64,000 nt of DNA, taken from positions 1 to 64,000 of the forward strand of contig NZ_JBHFNQ010000028.1 of assembly GCF_041929345.1 (NCBI RefSeq), in the 5' to 3' direction. The notes below the pieces were generated by a model, which was given only the letters and a program-made list of their open reading frames with translations, did not search any database and was not told the DNA's origin. Made by a program: the position numbers and the translations under genes. This document shows positions 41,717-50,638 of this stretch, in pieces (position 1 is the first letter of the stretch; each line of letters starts with the position of its first letter). This stretch comes from Floridanema aerugineum. GTDB lineage: Bacteria > Cyanobacteriota > Cyanobacteriia > Cyanobacteriales > Aerosakkonemataceae.

Positions 41717-42703
41717 ATGCTTTCCTCCCAACCTTGGACACCCATTCACGCACAAATACATCGCACCTTGCGACAACGCCGACTATTACCCAAAAACCAA
41801 AGCATATTAATCGCAGTATCCGGGGGACAAGACTCCCTTTGTTTAACCAAATTACTAATAGACTTACAATCAAAATGGCAATGGAAACTAGCAATTTGTC
41901 ATTGCGATCATCGGTGGCGGAAAGACTCAGAAGCTAACGCCAATCATGTAGAAAAACTTGCCCAAAATTGGCAATTACCCTTTTATTTACAAATCACAAA
42001 CCAAGAATTAAAGAGTGAAGCAGCAGCGAGAGAATGGCGTTATCAAGCATTAATAAATATTGCCCAAACGCATAATTACAATTATATTGTTACTGGGCAT
42101 ACAGCGAGCGATCGCGCCGAAACCCTACTCTACAACTTAACTCGTGGTAGTGGTGCAGATGGATTACAAAGTTTAACTTGGCAAAGATCTTTAACCCAAA
42201 AAATCCAATTAATTCGCCCACTGTTAGAAATTACTCGCCCAGAAACAGCCCAATTTTGTGCAGATTTTCAACTACCAATTTGGTCAGATTCTACTAACGA
42301 AGAGTTAAAATATAAGCGAAATCGCATCAGATTAGAATTAATCCCTTACTTAAAACAAAACTTTAATCCCCAAGTGGAAAAAGCCCTATCTCAAACAGCG
42401 GAAATCCTGCAAGCAGAAGTAGAATTTTTAGAAAATACTGCTCAAGAAATCCTGCAAAAAGCTACTTCTAACTCTCCTATTCCGCAGATAAATCGTTCAA
42501 TTTTACGCTCTACATCTTTAGCGATTCAAAGGCGAGTGATGCGACAATTCTTACAGCAAAATTTAGGATTTGCTCCTAGTTTTGAGCAAATAGAAAAAAT
42601 AACAGCTTTAATTAGGGCACCTAATCGTTCTTGTAGCGATCCATTTCCCGGAGGTGCGATCGCCCAAGTAGAAAACGACTGGATTTATTTGAAAAGAGTC
42701 TAG
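41717..42703 (+). CDS. tilS: tRNA(Ile)-lysidine synthase TilS
   Basis: The 328 residues have the P-loop SGGQDS (35-40), then CHCDHRWRKDSEANAN, TGHTASDRAETLLYNLTRGSGADGLQ and a PLLEITRPETAQFC segment, with LPIWSDSTNEELKYKRNRIR. This is the complete N-type TilS of cyanobacteria. It converts C34 of the AUA-decoding tRNA-Ile to lysidine and is essential. The protein lacks the extended C-terminal domain seen in enteric TilS, as is normal here. The convergent hmpF gene ends 58 bases downstream. Confidence 0.95.
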   Translation: MLSSQPWTPIHAQIHRTLRQRRLLPKNQSILIAVSGGQDSLCLTKLLIDLQSKWQWKLAICHCDHRWRKDSEANANHVEKLAQNWQLPFYLQITNQELKSEAAAREWRYQALINIAQTHNYNYIVTGHTASDRAETLLYNLTRGSGADGLQSLTWQRSLTQKIQLIRPLLEITRPETAQFCADFQLPIWSDSTNEELKYKRNRIRLELIPYLKQNFNPQVEKALSQTAEILQAEVEFLENTAQEILQKATSNSPIPQINRSILRSTSLAIQRRVMRQFLQQNLGFAPSFEQIEKITALIRAPNRSCSDPFPGGAIAQVENDWIYLKRV

Positions 42704-42760
42704 ACTTTAGATTCTGGTTAAAACCTCAATCTAACATCTAAAATCCTCTCATCCAAAATC

Positions 42761-44527
42761 TTAGGAGACTGCCAATTGTTGTAACTCACTAGGTATCAAA
42801 TTATAGATAATTTTTCGCATTTCAGCGATGCCATGAAATTGATAATCGCCAACTTCTTGGACATGATTAAGCAGACCAGCGATCGCTTCTAACTTTTGCC
42901 GCATTTCGTTAACTTTATCTTGAATCTGTTGCAAAAGTTCCTCATAGAGTCGTACTTTGCCCCAAGATTCTGCTAAAAAAGCCTTTTGACTTTGGGTATT
43001 TTGTTCGCTGCTTTGTAACTCTTGGCGTTGATTTTCCTGTTGCTGTACTTGAGCATCCACCATTGTTTGAGCTTGCCCAATACTAGAGCGCATTTGCTCA
43101 ATTTCCCGTTCCAAGCTTTGTAACTCATCTGCCAGTTGTTGACGAACAGATTCGATCTGAGATAAAACAGGCCCTAAATCAATTTTTTGTCCATCGATTA
43201 CTCCAGTATCAGCTATTCCTTGACGACGGCGTAACACCTTCAGATGTTGAGAGAAAATTTCCTCTCTTTCTCGAAGAGTTCGACGTTGACCAACCAAAGT
43301 TTCTTCTAACATTTGGTAACGGTCTTGTTCATCTATTAATTCTGTTTGTAAGCGCTGACGTTCTTGGTCATTACCCTGTTGTAGCTTTTGTTGTAATTCT
43401 GCGATCGCCTGACGTTCTAACTCCAACTCTTCTTCTTGATCGCTCACAAAACGCTTCGCCTTATCCAACTCCAACTTCAGATTTTGGACAACTCCTTGTA
43501 GTTCTCCTATCGCCATCCTTTCTAAAGCTTCCAAATCCATTTCTTGGCTAATCTTCACCTCAGAAGACATCGCCGCCAAACGTTGTACTTGTTGATACAA
43601 ATCATCTTGATTTCGCAAGCGAGCGCCCAATCTTTGAGCATATTCTTGCTTCAAAGATAAAGAATTTTGTTGGATCTTTAAAGCCTCCCTTGCTTGCTCC
43701 ACAGAGCTCTGAGCTTGGTAGAATTCTTGCCAACGACTTTGGAGATTGCTAGCTTGGCGATCGACTCGTTCTTGGAGAGCAGTCGCCGCTGCTCTTTGTT
43801 GCTCCAACTGTTGCCAATGTTGATCTAAGATAGCTTGTTCTTGATTGAGTGCCTCAAAAGCCCAACCTAGCTCTTCCCGAATTGGTTCTGGAGAAGCGAT
43901 CGTCTGGGATAATCTTTCTAAAATCTCTTGAATTTGCCTTGCTTGCTGCTCGTCGAGTACCGCTTGCGGTTTATATTGAGCTTCCAACTCTTTGATGCGT
44001 TCTTGTTCACCCTTCAAATGTGCCCAAGCGCCTTCCAACTCCAAGCGATTTCGCTCAATTTCTTCCTTTAATCGCTCCGTTTCCTCACGGGAACTATTAA
44101 TTTCTTGTCTTTGCTGTTCAAAGCGCTCTACCTCCTGCTCCATTTGCGCCAACTCTTCTTGACGAGCTTGAATTTCCATCTCTCGACGGTTCAACTCATG
44201 AGCTTGGTAAGTCAGCGACTCCTTCCACTGTTCAATCTCTTCTTCCTTAGTTTTGTACTTTTCTTGTAACCGCGAGAAATTTTGCAGAATCCCCACTAAA
44301 TCTCGCCCCGGATTAATGCGCTGCACCTGACGATTGCCACCGAGTTCTACTAAAACCAGTGCCCCGTCACCGTACTTACTTCCCTCTTCAGGAGAAAGAG
44401 CAATTACTTCATCACCTGTTATGGCACTCCAACTGTCGCTTCGCTGACAAGCCAGCAGTTTCAGATCCGTTTTATTGCCCCCGAACGGGCCAGATTTTTT
44501 TTGTAATACTTCCGCTAGATACAGCAC
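42761..44527 (-). CDS. hmpF: HmpF, coiled-coil protein for pilus motility and taxis
   Basis: The 588-residue protein starts MLYLAEVLQKKSGPFGGNKTDLKLLACQRSDSWSAITGDEVI, the conserved HmpF N-terminus. It is then almost entirely Glu/Gln-rich coiled coil (about 95-545), ending in a small C-terminal part. In Nostoc punctiforme HmpF is required for hormogonium gliding and localises with the pilus apparatus. The gene is divergent from hmpA, as in other filamentous cyanobacteria, with a 613-bp region between. The linkage to hmpA-E makes the assignment strong. Confidence 0.88.
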   Translation of the reverse strand: MLYLAEVLQKKSGPFGGNKTDLKLLACQRSDSWSAITGDEVIALSPEEGSKYGDGALVLVELGGNRQVQRINPGRDLVGILQNFSRLQEKYKTKEEEIEQWKESLTYQAHELNRREMEIQARQEELAQMEQEVERFEQQRQEINSSREETERLKEEIERNRLELEGAWAHLKGEQERIKELEAQYKPQAVLDEQQARQIQEILERLSQTIASPEPIREELGWAFEALNQEQAILDQHWQQLEQQRAAATALQERVDRQASNLQSRWQEFYQAQSSVEQAREALKIQQNSLSLKQEYAQRLGARLRNQDDLYQQVQRLAAMSSEVKISQEMDLEALERMAIGELQGVVQNLKLELDKAKRFVSDQEEELELERQAIAELQQKLQQGNDQERQRLQTELIDEQDRYQMLEETLVGQRRTLREREEIFSQHLKVLRRRQGIADTGVIDGQKIDLGPVLSQIESVRQQLADELQSLEREIEQMRSSIGQAQTMVDAQVQQQENQRQELQSSEQNTQSQKAFLAESWGKVRLYEELLQQIQDKVNEMRQKLEAIAGLLNHVQEVGDYQFHGIAEMRKIIYNLIPSELQQLAVS

Positions 44528-45140
44528 GCCTATATTCCTCTTGATGTGTCTAGGTTCGAGCTTTGGCTAAACCTTTACCGGATATTATTTATTTCTACTA
44601 ACCCTAGTTTAGGCAGACAACGCTCATAAAACAAATTGAATTGACTTGTCCGCATATTCCCCGCCCTCTTCAATCGACCCAACCCATCGAACGGAATCAA
44701 CCTTGACTACTGGTTAAATTTAGCGCGAAACGGCAGATGAAAACACCTTACCGCTAGAGCCGTGAATTTTGCCTACGAACTGCCATGATTATCTGCACTT
44801 ATGACCACTAAGTAAAGTTAAGAACTGTGAGTTGAGGACCATAAGTTTAATTTTTGTAAACTTGTCACTTCAACTCCACACTCTTTACCCAGAGGGCAAC
44901 AGTAGCAGGCGAATAAAGTTTACAGCTTTCGTTAAATTCTAACCTAGACTAAATATATCTATACTGCACTAGCCAGACATTCAAGTGTGGTAAGTAAACC
45001 AAAAATTAGCCAGACTTAACAAATTCTAGGAGATACTCATCCACAATTAAAGGGTAACTTTTATAATTTTTTGGGCTGGGAAACTCAGTAGCAGCACGAA
45101 ATTAGTAAGAAACACTTTATTAGGAGAGCGTTATAGTTCC
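44528..45140. other. 613-bp divergent region between hmpF and hmpA
   Basis: No gene is seen. The region should hold the divergent promoters of hmpF and the hmpA-E operon. A -10-like TATACT is at 44960-44965, reading toward hmpA, without a good -35 element, which might suit an alternative sigma factor; in Nostoc, hmp genes are controlled through a hormogonium sigma cascade. No repeat or RNA motif was recognised. Confidence 0.4.
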
Positions 45141-46385
45141 ATGCAGGGAACGTTAAGTGAAATTGATATTCGTAGTATTCTGCAACTTATCGAATTAGGT
45201 CAACGAACGGGGTACTTAGAAGTACAGGCGTTTCGTGACTCAAAATTCCGAGTAGCAGAACAGTTTTGGATTGTATTTTTCCTCAATGGGCAAATTGCCT
45301 ACGCGGCAGACAGCGACAGCAGTTTGTCTCGCTTGCGGGATTATTTGCGTCGTTATCGGTTGGATTCTGCCGTAGATCAGCTGTATGTACCTGCGATCGC
45401 CACCACCAATGCACCCGAATACGGCTACCTGTGGACATTACTAGAAACTCACGTCCTCACGCCAGCCCAAGGCAGGAACATCATTCAAAGCATGGTACAG
45501 GAAACCCTGTTCGATCTGCTCAGTTTACACCAAGGCTCCTTTGTTTTTGAAATTGGCCCCGCCCTTGCCCCGCAACTCACCACCCTGGAAATTGGCCCGC
45601 TTGTCACCCAAATTATGAAACAGGTACAAGAGTGGAAACAATTTCATCCCCATATTCAATCCCCAGAACAATGCCCAGTGCTGGTAGAATCGTCACTTTT
45701 ACAGCAAAAATTACCAGCACGCACCTTTAGAATTCTGGAAAGTTGGGCAGATGGTCAAAACTCCCTGCGGCAATTGGCACGTTACCTAAATCGACAAATC
45801 CACCCAGTTGCCAAAGCCATTTACCCATACATCAAAAAAGGTTGGGTGCAACTAGTTTATCCTAGTAATCCCAGCACCAATCCAGCGCCGGGAGAATTCA
45901 CAGCCGAGGCGAAAACTGGGACACACAGCGTAGTGTTCATTGATGATGGGATTGCCACCTGTAAAGCTGTGGAACAAACACTCAAACAACATGGTTACGC
46001 TGTATCTGCCATCAGCGATCCCCTGAAAGCACTGAGCTTGGTATTCCAGATGAAACCAGACCTAATTCTTTGTGACATTATTATGCCTGAATTAGATGGA
46101 TTTGAAATTTGTGCCATGTTGCGACGGTCTACAGCCTTTCGCCAAACTCCGATCGTCATGTTAACAGGTAAAGATGGCTTTATCGATCGCGTTAAAGCCA
46201 GGATGGTAGGTGCAACTGACTACCTCACCAAACCCTTTGGCGAGGGGGAATTACTGATGCTAGTAGAGAAATATATTGGTAAGAGCAACAACGATGTAAC
46301 CAAAGCCACCCAATTATTGATCGATGCGTTAGAAGAGGAAATAGGACTAACCAACAATTCCGACTTGAATGTAAGTTGGTCATAG
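45141..46385 (+). CDS. hmpA: HmpA, PATAN-domain response regulator (PatA-like)
   Basis: Residues 1-240 form a PatA N-terminal (PATAN/DUF4388-like) domain (GTLSEIDIRSILQLIELGQRTGYLEV, IQSMVQETLFDLLSLHQGSFVFE). Residues 262-380 are a receiver domain with Asp268/Asp269, phospho-acceptor Asp312 (CDIIMPELDG) and Lys364. PATAN regulators act on type IV pilus motors and direct motility. It is the first of five same-strand genes that match the hmpABCDE order. The ATG is at a normal position, and the operon continues to hmpB after a 128-base gap. Confidence 0.92.
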   Translation: MQGTLSEIDIRSILQLIELGQRTGYLEVQAFRDSKFRVAEQFWIVFFLNGQIAYAADSDSSLSRLRDYLRRYRLDSAVDQLYVPAIATTNAPEYGYLWTLLETHVLTPAQGRNIIQSMVQETLFDLLSLHQGSFVFEIGPALAPQLTTLEIGPLVTQIMKQVQEWKQFHPHIQSPEQCPVLVESSLLQQKLPARTFRILESWADGQNSLRQLARYLNRQIHPVAKAIYPYIKKGWVQLVYPSNPSTNPAPGEFTAEAKTGTHSVVFIDDGIATCKAVEQTLKQHGYAVSAISDPLKALSLVFQMKPDLILCDIIMPELDGFEICAMLRRSTAFRQTPIVMLTGKDGFIDRVKARMVGATDYLTKPFGEGELLMLVEKYIGKSNNDVTKATQLLIDALEEEIGLTNNSDLNVSWS

Positions 46386-46513
46386 TGGGGAATACTAAAC
46401 CAAGGTGCCTAATACTTGACTAAATTGATAGGTGGAAAGCGGCAACCTTGATTGCTTGATAGATTTTTACTGTAATGTAATGCACGCAAATCAGTAGGTC
46501 AGGTAAAAAAATT

Positions 46514-46879
46514 ATGAGTACAGTTCTAGTGGTAGAGGATAGCGTTACCCAAAGAGAGATGATCTCCGAGCTCTTACGTGGCAGTGGACTTAACGTTACA
46601 GTTGCCACTGATGGAGAAGAAGCACTCCAGTTCATCCAAGGTCGTTGTCCCGATCTAGTAGTCTTAGATATTGTCATGCCTAAAATGAACGGCTACGAGG
46701 TTTGCCGTCGCCTCAAAGCCGATCCGAAAACGCAAAAAGTCCCTGTAGTGATGTGTTCTTCTAAAGGCGAAGAATTCGATCGCTATTGGGGCATGAAACA
46801 GGGTGCAGATGCCTACATTGCCAAACCGTTTCAGCCAAAAGAACTGATCGGTACAGTTAAACAACTATTAAGAGGATAG
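46514..46879 (+). CDS. hmpB: HmpB, CheY-like response regulator
   Basis: This 121-residue single receiver has acidic Glu8/Asp9, Asp52 (LDIVMPKMNGYEV), Ser82 (CSSKG) and Lys104, with the FDRYWGMKQGADAYIAKPF segment of cyanobacterial PilH/TaxY regulators. It is expected to be phosphorylated by HmpE and act with HmpA on pilus motors. It lies 128 bases after hmpA and 11 bases before hmpC. Confidence 0.93.
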   Translation: MSTVLVVEDSVTQREMISELLRGSGLNVTVATDGEEALQFIQGRCPDLVVLDIVMPKMNGYEVCRRLKADPKTQKVPVVMCSSKGEEFDRYWGMKQGADAYIAKPFQPKELIGTVKQLLRG

Positions 46880-46890
46880 GGAAAACCATT

Positions 46891-47424
46891 ATGGTTGGTA
46901 GCCCGGACTTTTTAACCGGAAAAGGTCAAGACCAAAGTTCAGAATTTCAAGAATTAGAAAGCCCAGAAGGTGAGTTACATCTGCGGTTTTATATTACACC
47001 GACCACAGAATTAGCTTTACCCGCAATCGGCATCAAAGAAGTAATTTCTCGGACACCAGATACAATTACACCCATACCCAATGCCTCTCCCTTACTTTTG
47101 GGAACACTCAACTTTCGAGGTAGAGTGATTTGGGTAGCTGATTTAGGTCAATTCCTGGGAGAATCTACATCATTAAATACTGACCGCCCAGAAATTCCAG
47201 TGATTGCCATAGAAGACCAAGATACTATGCTAGGCTTGGCAGTCGATCAGATTGTGGGCATGGATTGGTTGGATGTAGAAACAGGTTTTCAAATGCCAAA
47301 TAATGCACCAGATAGTATGGCACCCTTTCTCCGGGGTGAATGGGTATTAGACACCCAAAACAATAAAACTCTGCAATTATTAGACCAAGTGGCGATTCTG
47401 CGATCGGCACGCTGGGCAGCATAA
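46891..47424 (+). CDS. hmpC: HmpC, CheW-like adaptor
   Basis: The 177 residues carry a CheW fold (about 28-175): LHLRFYITPTTELALPAIGIKEVI, then LNFRGRVIWVADLGQFLG and IPVIAIEDQDTMLGLAVDQIVGMDWLDV. CheW proteins couple the MCP receptor (HmpD) to the CheA kinase (HmpE). It is 11 bases after hmpB, clearly in the same operon. A 256-base gap follows before hmpD. Confidence 0.92.
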   Translation: MVGSPDFLTGKGQDQSSEFQELESPEGELHLRFYITPTTELALPAIGIKEVISRTPDTITPIPNASPLLLGTLNFRGRVIWVADLGQFLGESTSLNTDRPEIPVIAIEDQDTMLGLAVDQIVGMDWLDVETGFQMPNNAPDSMAPFLRGEWVLDTQNNKTLQLLDQVAILRSARWAA

Positions 47425-47680
47425 AATTCTTTCGAGCAGTGTTGAGTGCCGATCTAAAAAACAGATATTCTACTCTGGTCGAGAAATTTAGAGTTCAGTT
47501 AATAACTCTTCTTTCTGCCTTTAAAGCTCAATTCAATTCTTGAGTTCAAAATCAGGAAAGACAAATTTGGTAAATAATTATTGGGTAACAGCAAATGATT
47601 TATGAGTATAAAACCCGCTCTAAATAATTTCCTACTAACTCTAACTCAGCACTCAGTACTCATTTAGCGGGAGGAGGCAA

Positions 47681-50476
47681 ATGCCATTTAGCACACACAC
47701 ACAGAAATACCAACAAGCTCAAACAGCATATATGCAGGGTAAAGACGAGGAAGCGGCAGAAATTGTCGATCAACTCGTTTCGGAGTTCCCAGAGGAACCC
47801 AGTATTCGATTACTCCGAGGTCATATTTATTGCAACCTGAGAGAGTTTGATACAGCCAGGGAAGAGTATGAATATGTGTTGACCCTGACAGATAATCCAG
47901 AATATATTGATTACGCCAACAGTGGTTTGGCTTACCTGAGTGAATGTGAAAATTCCTCAAGTTCCAATGGTGCTGGGGAAATGGATTATGGAGCGGATTA
48001 TCTTCCGCCAGAAGATGAAGAATGGAATCAACACGATCGGGCTACTCTAGCTAATGATTTTGGCTTAGATGACCTGGGTTTAGACGATATTGATGATATT
48101 CCCTCCATGCCATCTAACTATCAAAGTGGCAGAGGTGGACAATTCGAGCATGACAACCCCTTTGGCACTAATCCTAGTGTCAATGGCTACGATAACGGCA
48201 ATGGTGCTGATGCTGGAGAACTGTTTGTCGATCCCTTTGCAGTAGGTTCCCCAGAACAAACATACTTCGATCAAGAATCAGCAGATGTATCCTCTGGGTG
48301 GTTCGCCCCAGATCCAAATCAACAAGATAATTACTACCAAGAAGAAGAATCAGAAACCAATAATTACGTATTTAGTGCTGATTCAGCCGCCTATAGCGAT
48401 GAAGTGGCATTTGACTCCCAAGCTGATGCTTTTGACCAAGAATACAGCAATGAATACAACAATGAGTACAACAATGAGTACAACGATCGAGACATAGCAT
48501 ATCCCTCTTCAGAATCTCCTGGCTGGTCAAACTCACAACCGACTTTTCCCTCTGGGCATCCAGTAACAGGTAGCCAGGGAAATTCTCGTCCGCCTTATTC
48601 TAGAGGTGTGGTTGGTGATGATGAAACAATTCTCCTGGGCAATGAACTAGGTCCCAATAGTGACGAATTTGATGCCTTTAATGTGGCTTTTGGGGAAGAA
48701 AACGACGATGATGCAACTTTTGCTATGCCTGTTTCCGGCTCCCGGCAGCGAGTTAACAATGATATTCTCCAAGAATTCGATGAATTTGATGATGATTTAG
48801 GGAATCTGCCTAATTTTGACAACTTGGAAGATTCAGCAGCCCTAGAACCTCATCCGCAAACGGGTTCTTTTGGGATAACAGGGGGAATTTCTACCGGGGG
48901 AATGCGATCGAACTTAACTGATGCAGGCGATCCATCGGGCTTTACTTATGATGATAATTTCCCCACCACAGAACCCCCAATATTTGTTCCCCCATCAGCC
49001 AGCGGCAGCACAGAACCAACTGTTACTGTCGATCAGGGTTTTTTAGCTTTCTTTGAAAATGCTCCTCTAGCCCGCAAACGCACTTATTCCGCCATCACAG
49101 TAGGCATTGTATCCGCAATTTCCGTCGCTGCGGTTAGTTTAGGCTCACAACTGGCTTTCCGTCCCCCAAGTAAAGAAAGCCTCACCCAAATGCAGTTTAC
49201 AGGTTTGGCAATGGCGGGAGTCGCCGGAGTAGTCAGTTTTGGTACTACCATACTCGTTGGGGGGTTAATGGCTCGGCAAATTCGTCGCCAAACCGTAAAT
49301 TTACAAGACCAATTTGATTCGGTTTCTCAAGGCAATTTGTCAGCCCAAGCTACAGTTTACTCGGAAGATGAACTGGGCAGATTAGCTTCAGCATTTAACC
49401 AAATGACTCGGATTATGCTGACTCAAACCAGCGAAGCACAACGGAAAGCGGAAGAACAAGAACAGGCAAAAGAAGATTTACAACGGCAAGTTATTCGCTT
49501 GCTCGATGATGTGGAAGGAGCCGCTAGAGGTGATTTGACTGTTCAAGCTGAGGTAACTGCTGACGTGCTGGGTGCGGTGGCTGACTCGTTTAACTTGACA
49601 ATTCAAAACCTGCGGGAAATCGTAGTTAAGGTAATTGAAGCGGCTAAACAAGTTAATAAAGGTGCTTCGGAAAACGAGAAATTTGCCCGTCAACTCTCGG
49701 CTGATGCTTTGCGCCAAGCGGAAGAGTTGGCTGTCACCTTGAATCAGGTGCAGGGAATGACGGAGATGATTGCTAGAGTAGCCGATAGTGCGGCTGAGGC
49801 GGAAAAAGTCGGACGAAGTGCTTCGGCAATGGCTCGTAAAGGCGGCGATGCGGTAGAACGGACTGTGGGCAGTATTTTGGGGATTCGGGAAACTGTGGCA
49901 GAAACTACCCGCAAGGTGAAACGGTTGGCGGAGTCTTCCCAGGAGATTGCTAAGATTGTAGCTTTGATTGCGGCGATCGCATCGCGTACCAATTTGTTAG
50001 CATTAAACGCTAGCATTGAAGCAGCAAGAGCAGGCGAGGCGGGTCGGGGTTTTGCGATTGTGGCTGATGAAGTACGACAGTTGGCAGATCGATCGGCAAA
50101 AGCACTCAAGGAAATTGAGCAAATCGTTTTGCAAATTCAAAGCGAAACTGGCTCGGTGATGATGGCAATGGAAGAAGGTACTCAGCAGGTAATTGAAGGA
50201 ACAAAAGTTGCCGAGCAAGCGAAGCGGAGTTTGGATGACATTATTCAAGTGTCTAACCAAATTGATGTTTTGGTGCGATCGATTACTGCTGATACAGTTC
50301 AGCAAACTCAAGCGGCTCACAATGTAGCACAGGTAGTTCAATCTGTGGAACTTACCGCCCAAGAAACCTCCCAAGAAGCACAACGGGTGTCAGGACAACT
50401 ACAAAATCTGGTAGGTGTGGCACGCAATTTGTTAACTTCTGTGGAGCGTTTCCGTGTAGAAGCAAGCGATCGCTAA
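47681..50476 (+). CDS. hmpD: HmpD, methyl-accepting chemotaxis protein
   Basis: The 931 residues are arranged as follows: a TPR-like N-terminal part (1-95); a long Asp/Glu/Ser/Asn-rich linker (100-460) with a small EYNN tandem repeat (48436-48490); two membrane segments (about 468-490 and 505-530); tandem HAMP-type domains; and a long MCP signalling coiled coil with the conserved hairpin tip NLLALNASIEAARAGEAGRGFAIVADEVRQLA (about 768-800). The Hmp receptors signal to type IV pili. A strong ribosome site (GGGAGGAGG, 47669-47677) precedes the ATG. An MCP without large periplasmic domain implies an internal or membrane signal. Confidence 0.93.
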   Translation: MPFSTHTQKYQQAQTAYMQGKDEEAAEIVDQLVSEFPEEPSIRLLRGHIYCNLREFDTAREEYEYVLTLTDNPEYIDYANSGLAYLSECENSSSSNGAGEMDYGADYLPPEDEEWNQHDRATLANDFGLDDLGLDDIDDIPSMPSNYQSGRGGQFEHDNPFGTNPSVNGYDNGNGADAGELFVDPFAVGSPEQTYFDQESADVSSGWFAPDPNQQDNYYQEEESETNNYVFSADSAAYSDEVAFDSQADAFDQEYSNEYNNEYNNEYNDRDIAYPSSESPGWSNSQPTFPSGHPVTGSQGNSRPPYSRGVVGDDETILLGNELGPNSDEFDAFNVAFGEENDDDATFAMPVSGSRQRVNNDILQEFDEFDDDLGNLPNFDNLEDSAALEPHPQTGSFGITGGISTGGMRSNLTDAGDPSGFTYDDNFPTTEPPIFVPPSASGSTEPTVTVDQGFLAFFENAPLARKRTYSAITVGIVSAISVAAVSLGSQLAFRPPSKESLTQMQFTGLAMAGVAGVVSFGTTILVGGLMARQIRRQTVNLQDQFDSVSQGNLSAQATVYSEDELGRLASAFNQMTRIMLTQTSEAQRKAEEQEQAKEDLQRQVIRLLDDVEGAARGDLTVQAEVTADVLGAVADSFNLTIQNLREIVVKVIEAAKQVNKGASENEKFARQLSADALRQAEELAVTLNQVQGMTEMIARVADSAAEAEKVGRSASAMARKGGDAVERTVGSILGIRETVAETTRKVKRLAESSQEIAKIVALIAAIASRTNLLALNASIEAARAGEAGRGFAIVADEVRQLADRSAKALKEIEQIVLQIQSETGSVMMAMEEGTQQVIEGTKVAEQAKRSLDDIIQVSNQIDVLVRSITADTVQQTQAAHNVAQVVQSVELTAQETSQEAQRVSGQLQNLVGVARNLLTSVERFRVEASDR

Positions 50477-50574
50477 ACAAACTCTCTCTAACCTGGCTAT
50501 ATTGAATAAATTAACGCTAGGAAAAACTGACAATTATTACTTTTGATAGTTGAGTTTTGCCAAAAATAAAAACG

Positions 50575-50606
50575 GTGTAGGGGTAATTCATGAATTACCC
50601 CTACAC
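50575..50606. repeat. 32-bp perfect palindrome, AATTCATGAATT family
   Basis: A perfect palindrome with centre TAATTCATGAATTA and arms GTGTAGGGG/CCCCTACAC lies between hmpD and hmpE, 33 bases before the hmpE start. It is the longest copy of the family found in this window (others at 146-173, 62449-62478 and in 35336-35421). It may interrupt read-through or control mRNA stability inside the operon. Confidence 0.8.
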
Positions 50607-50638
50607 TCAAAACTCACAACTCATTGAGGAACAGAGCT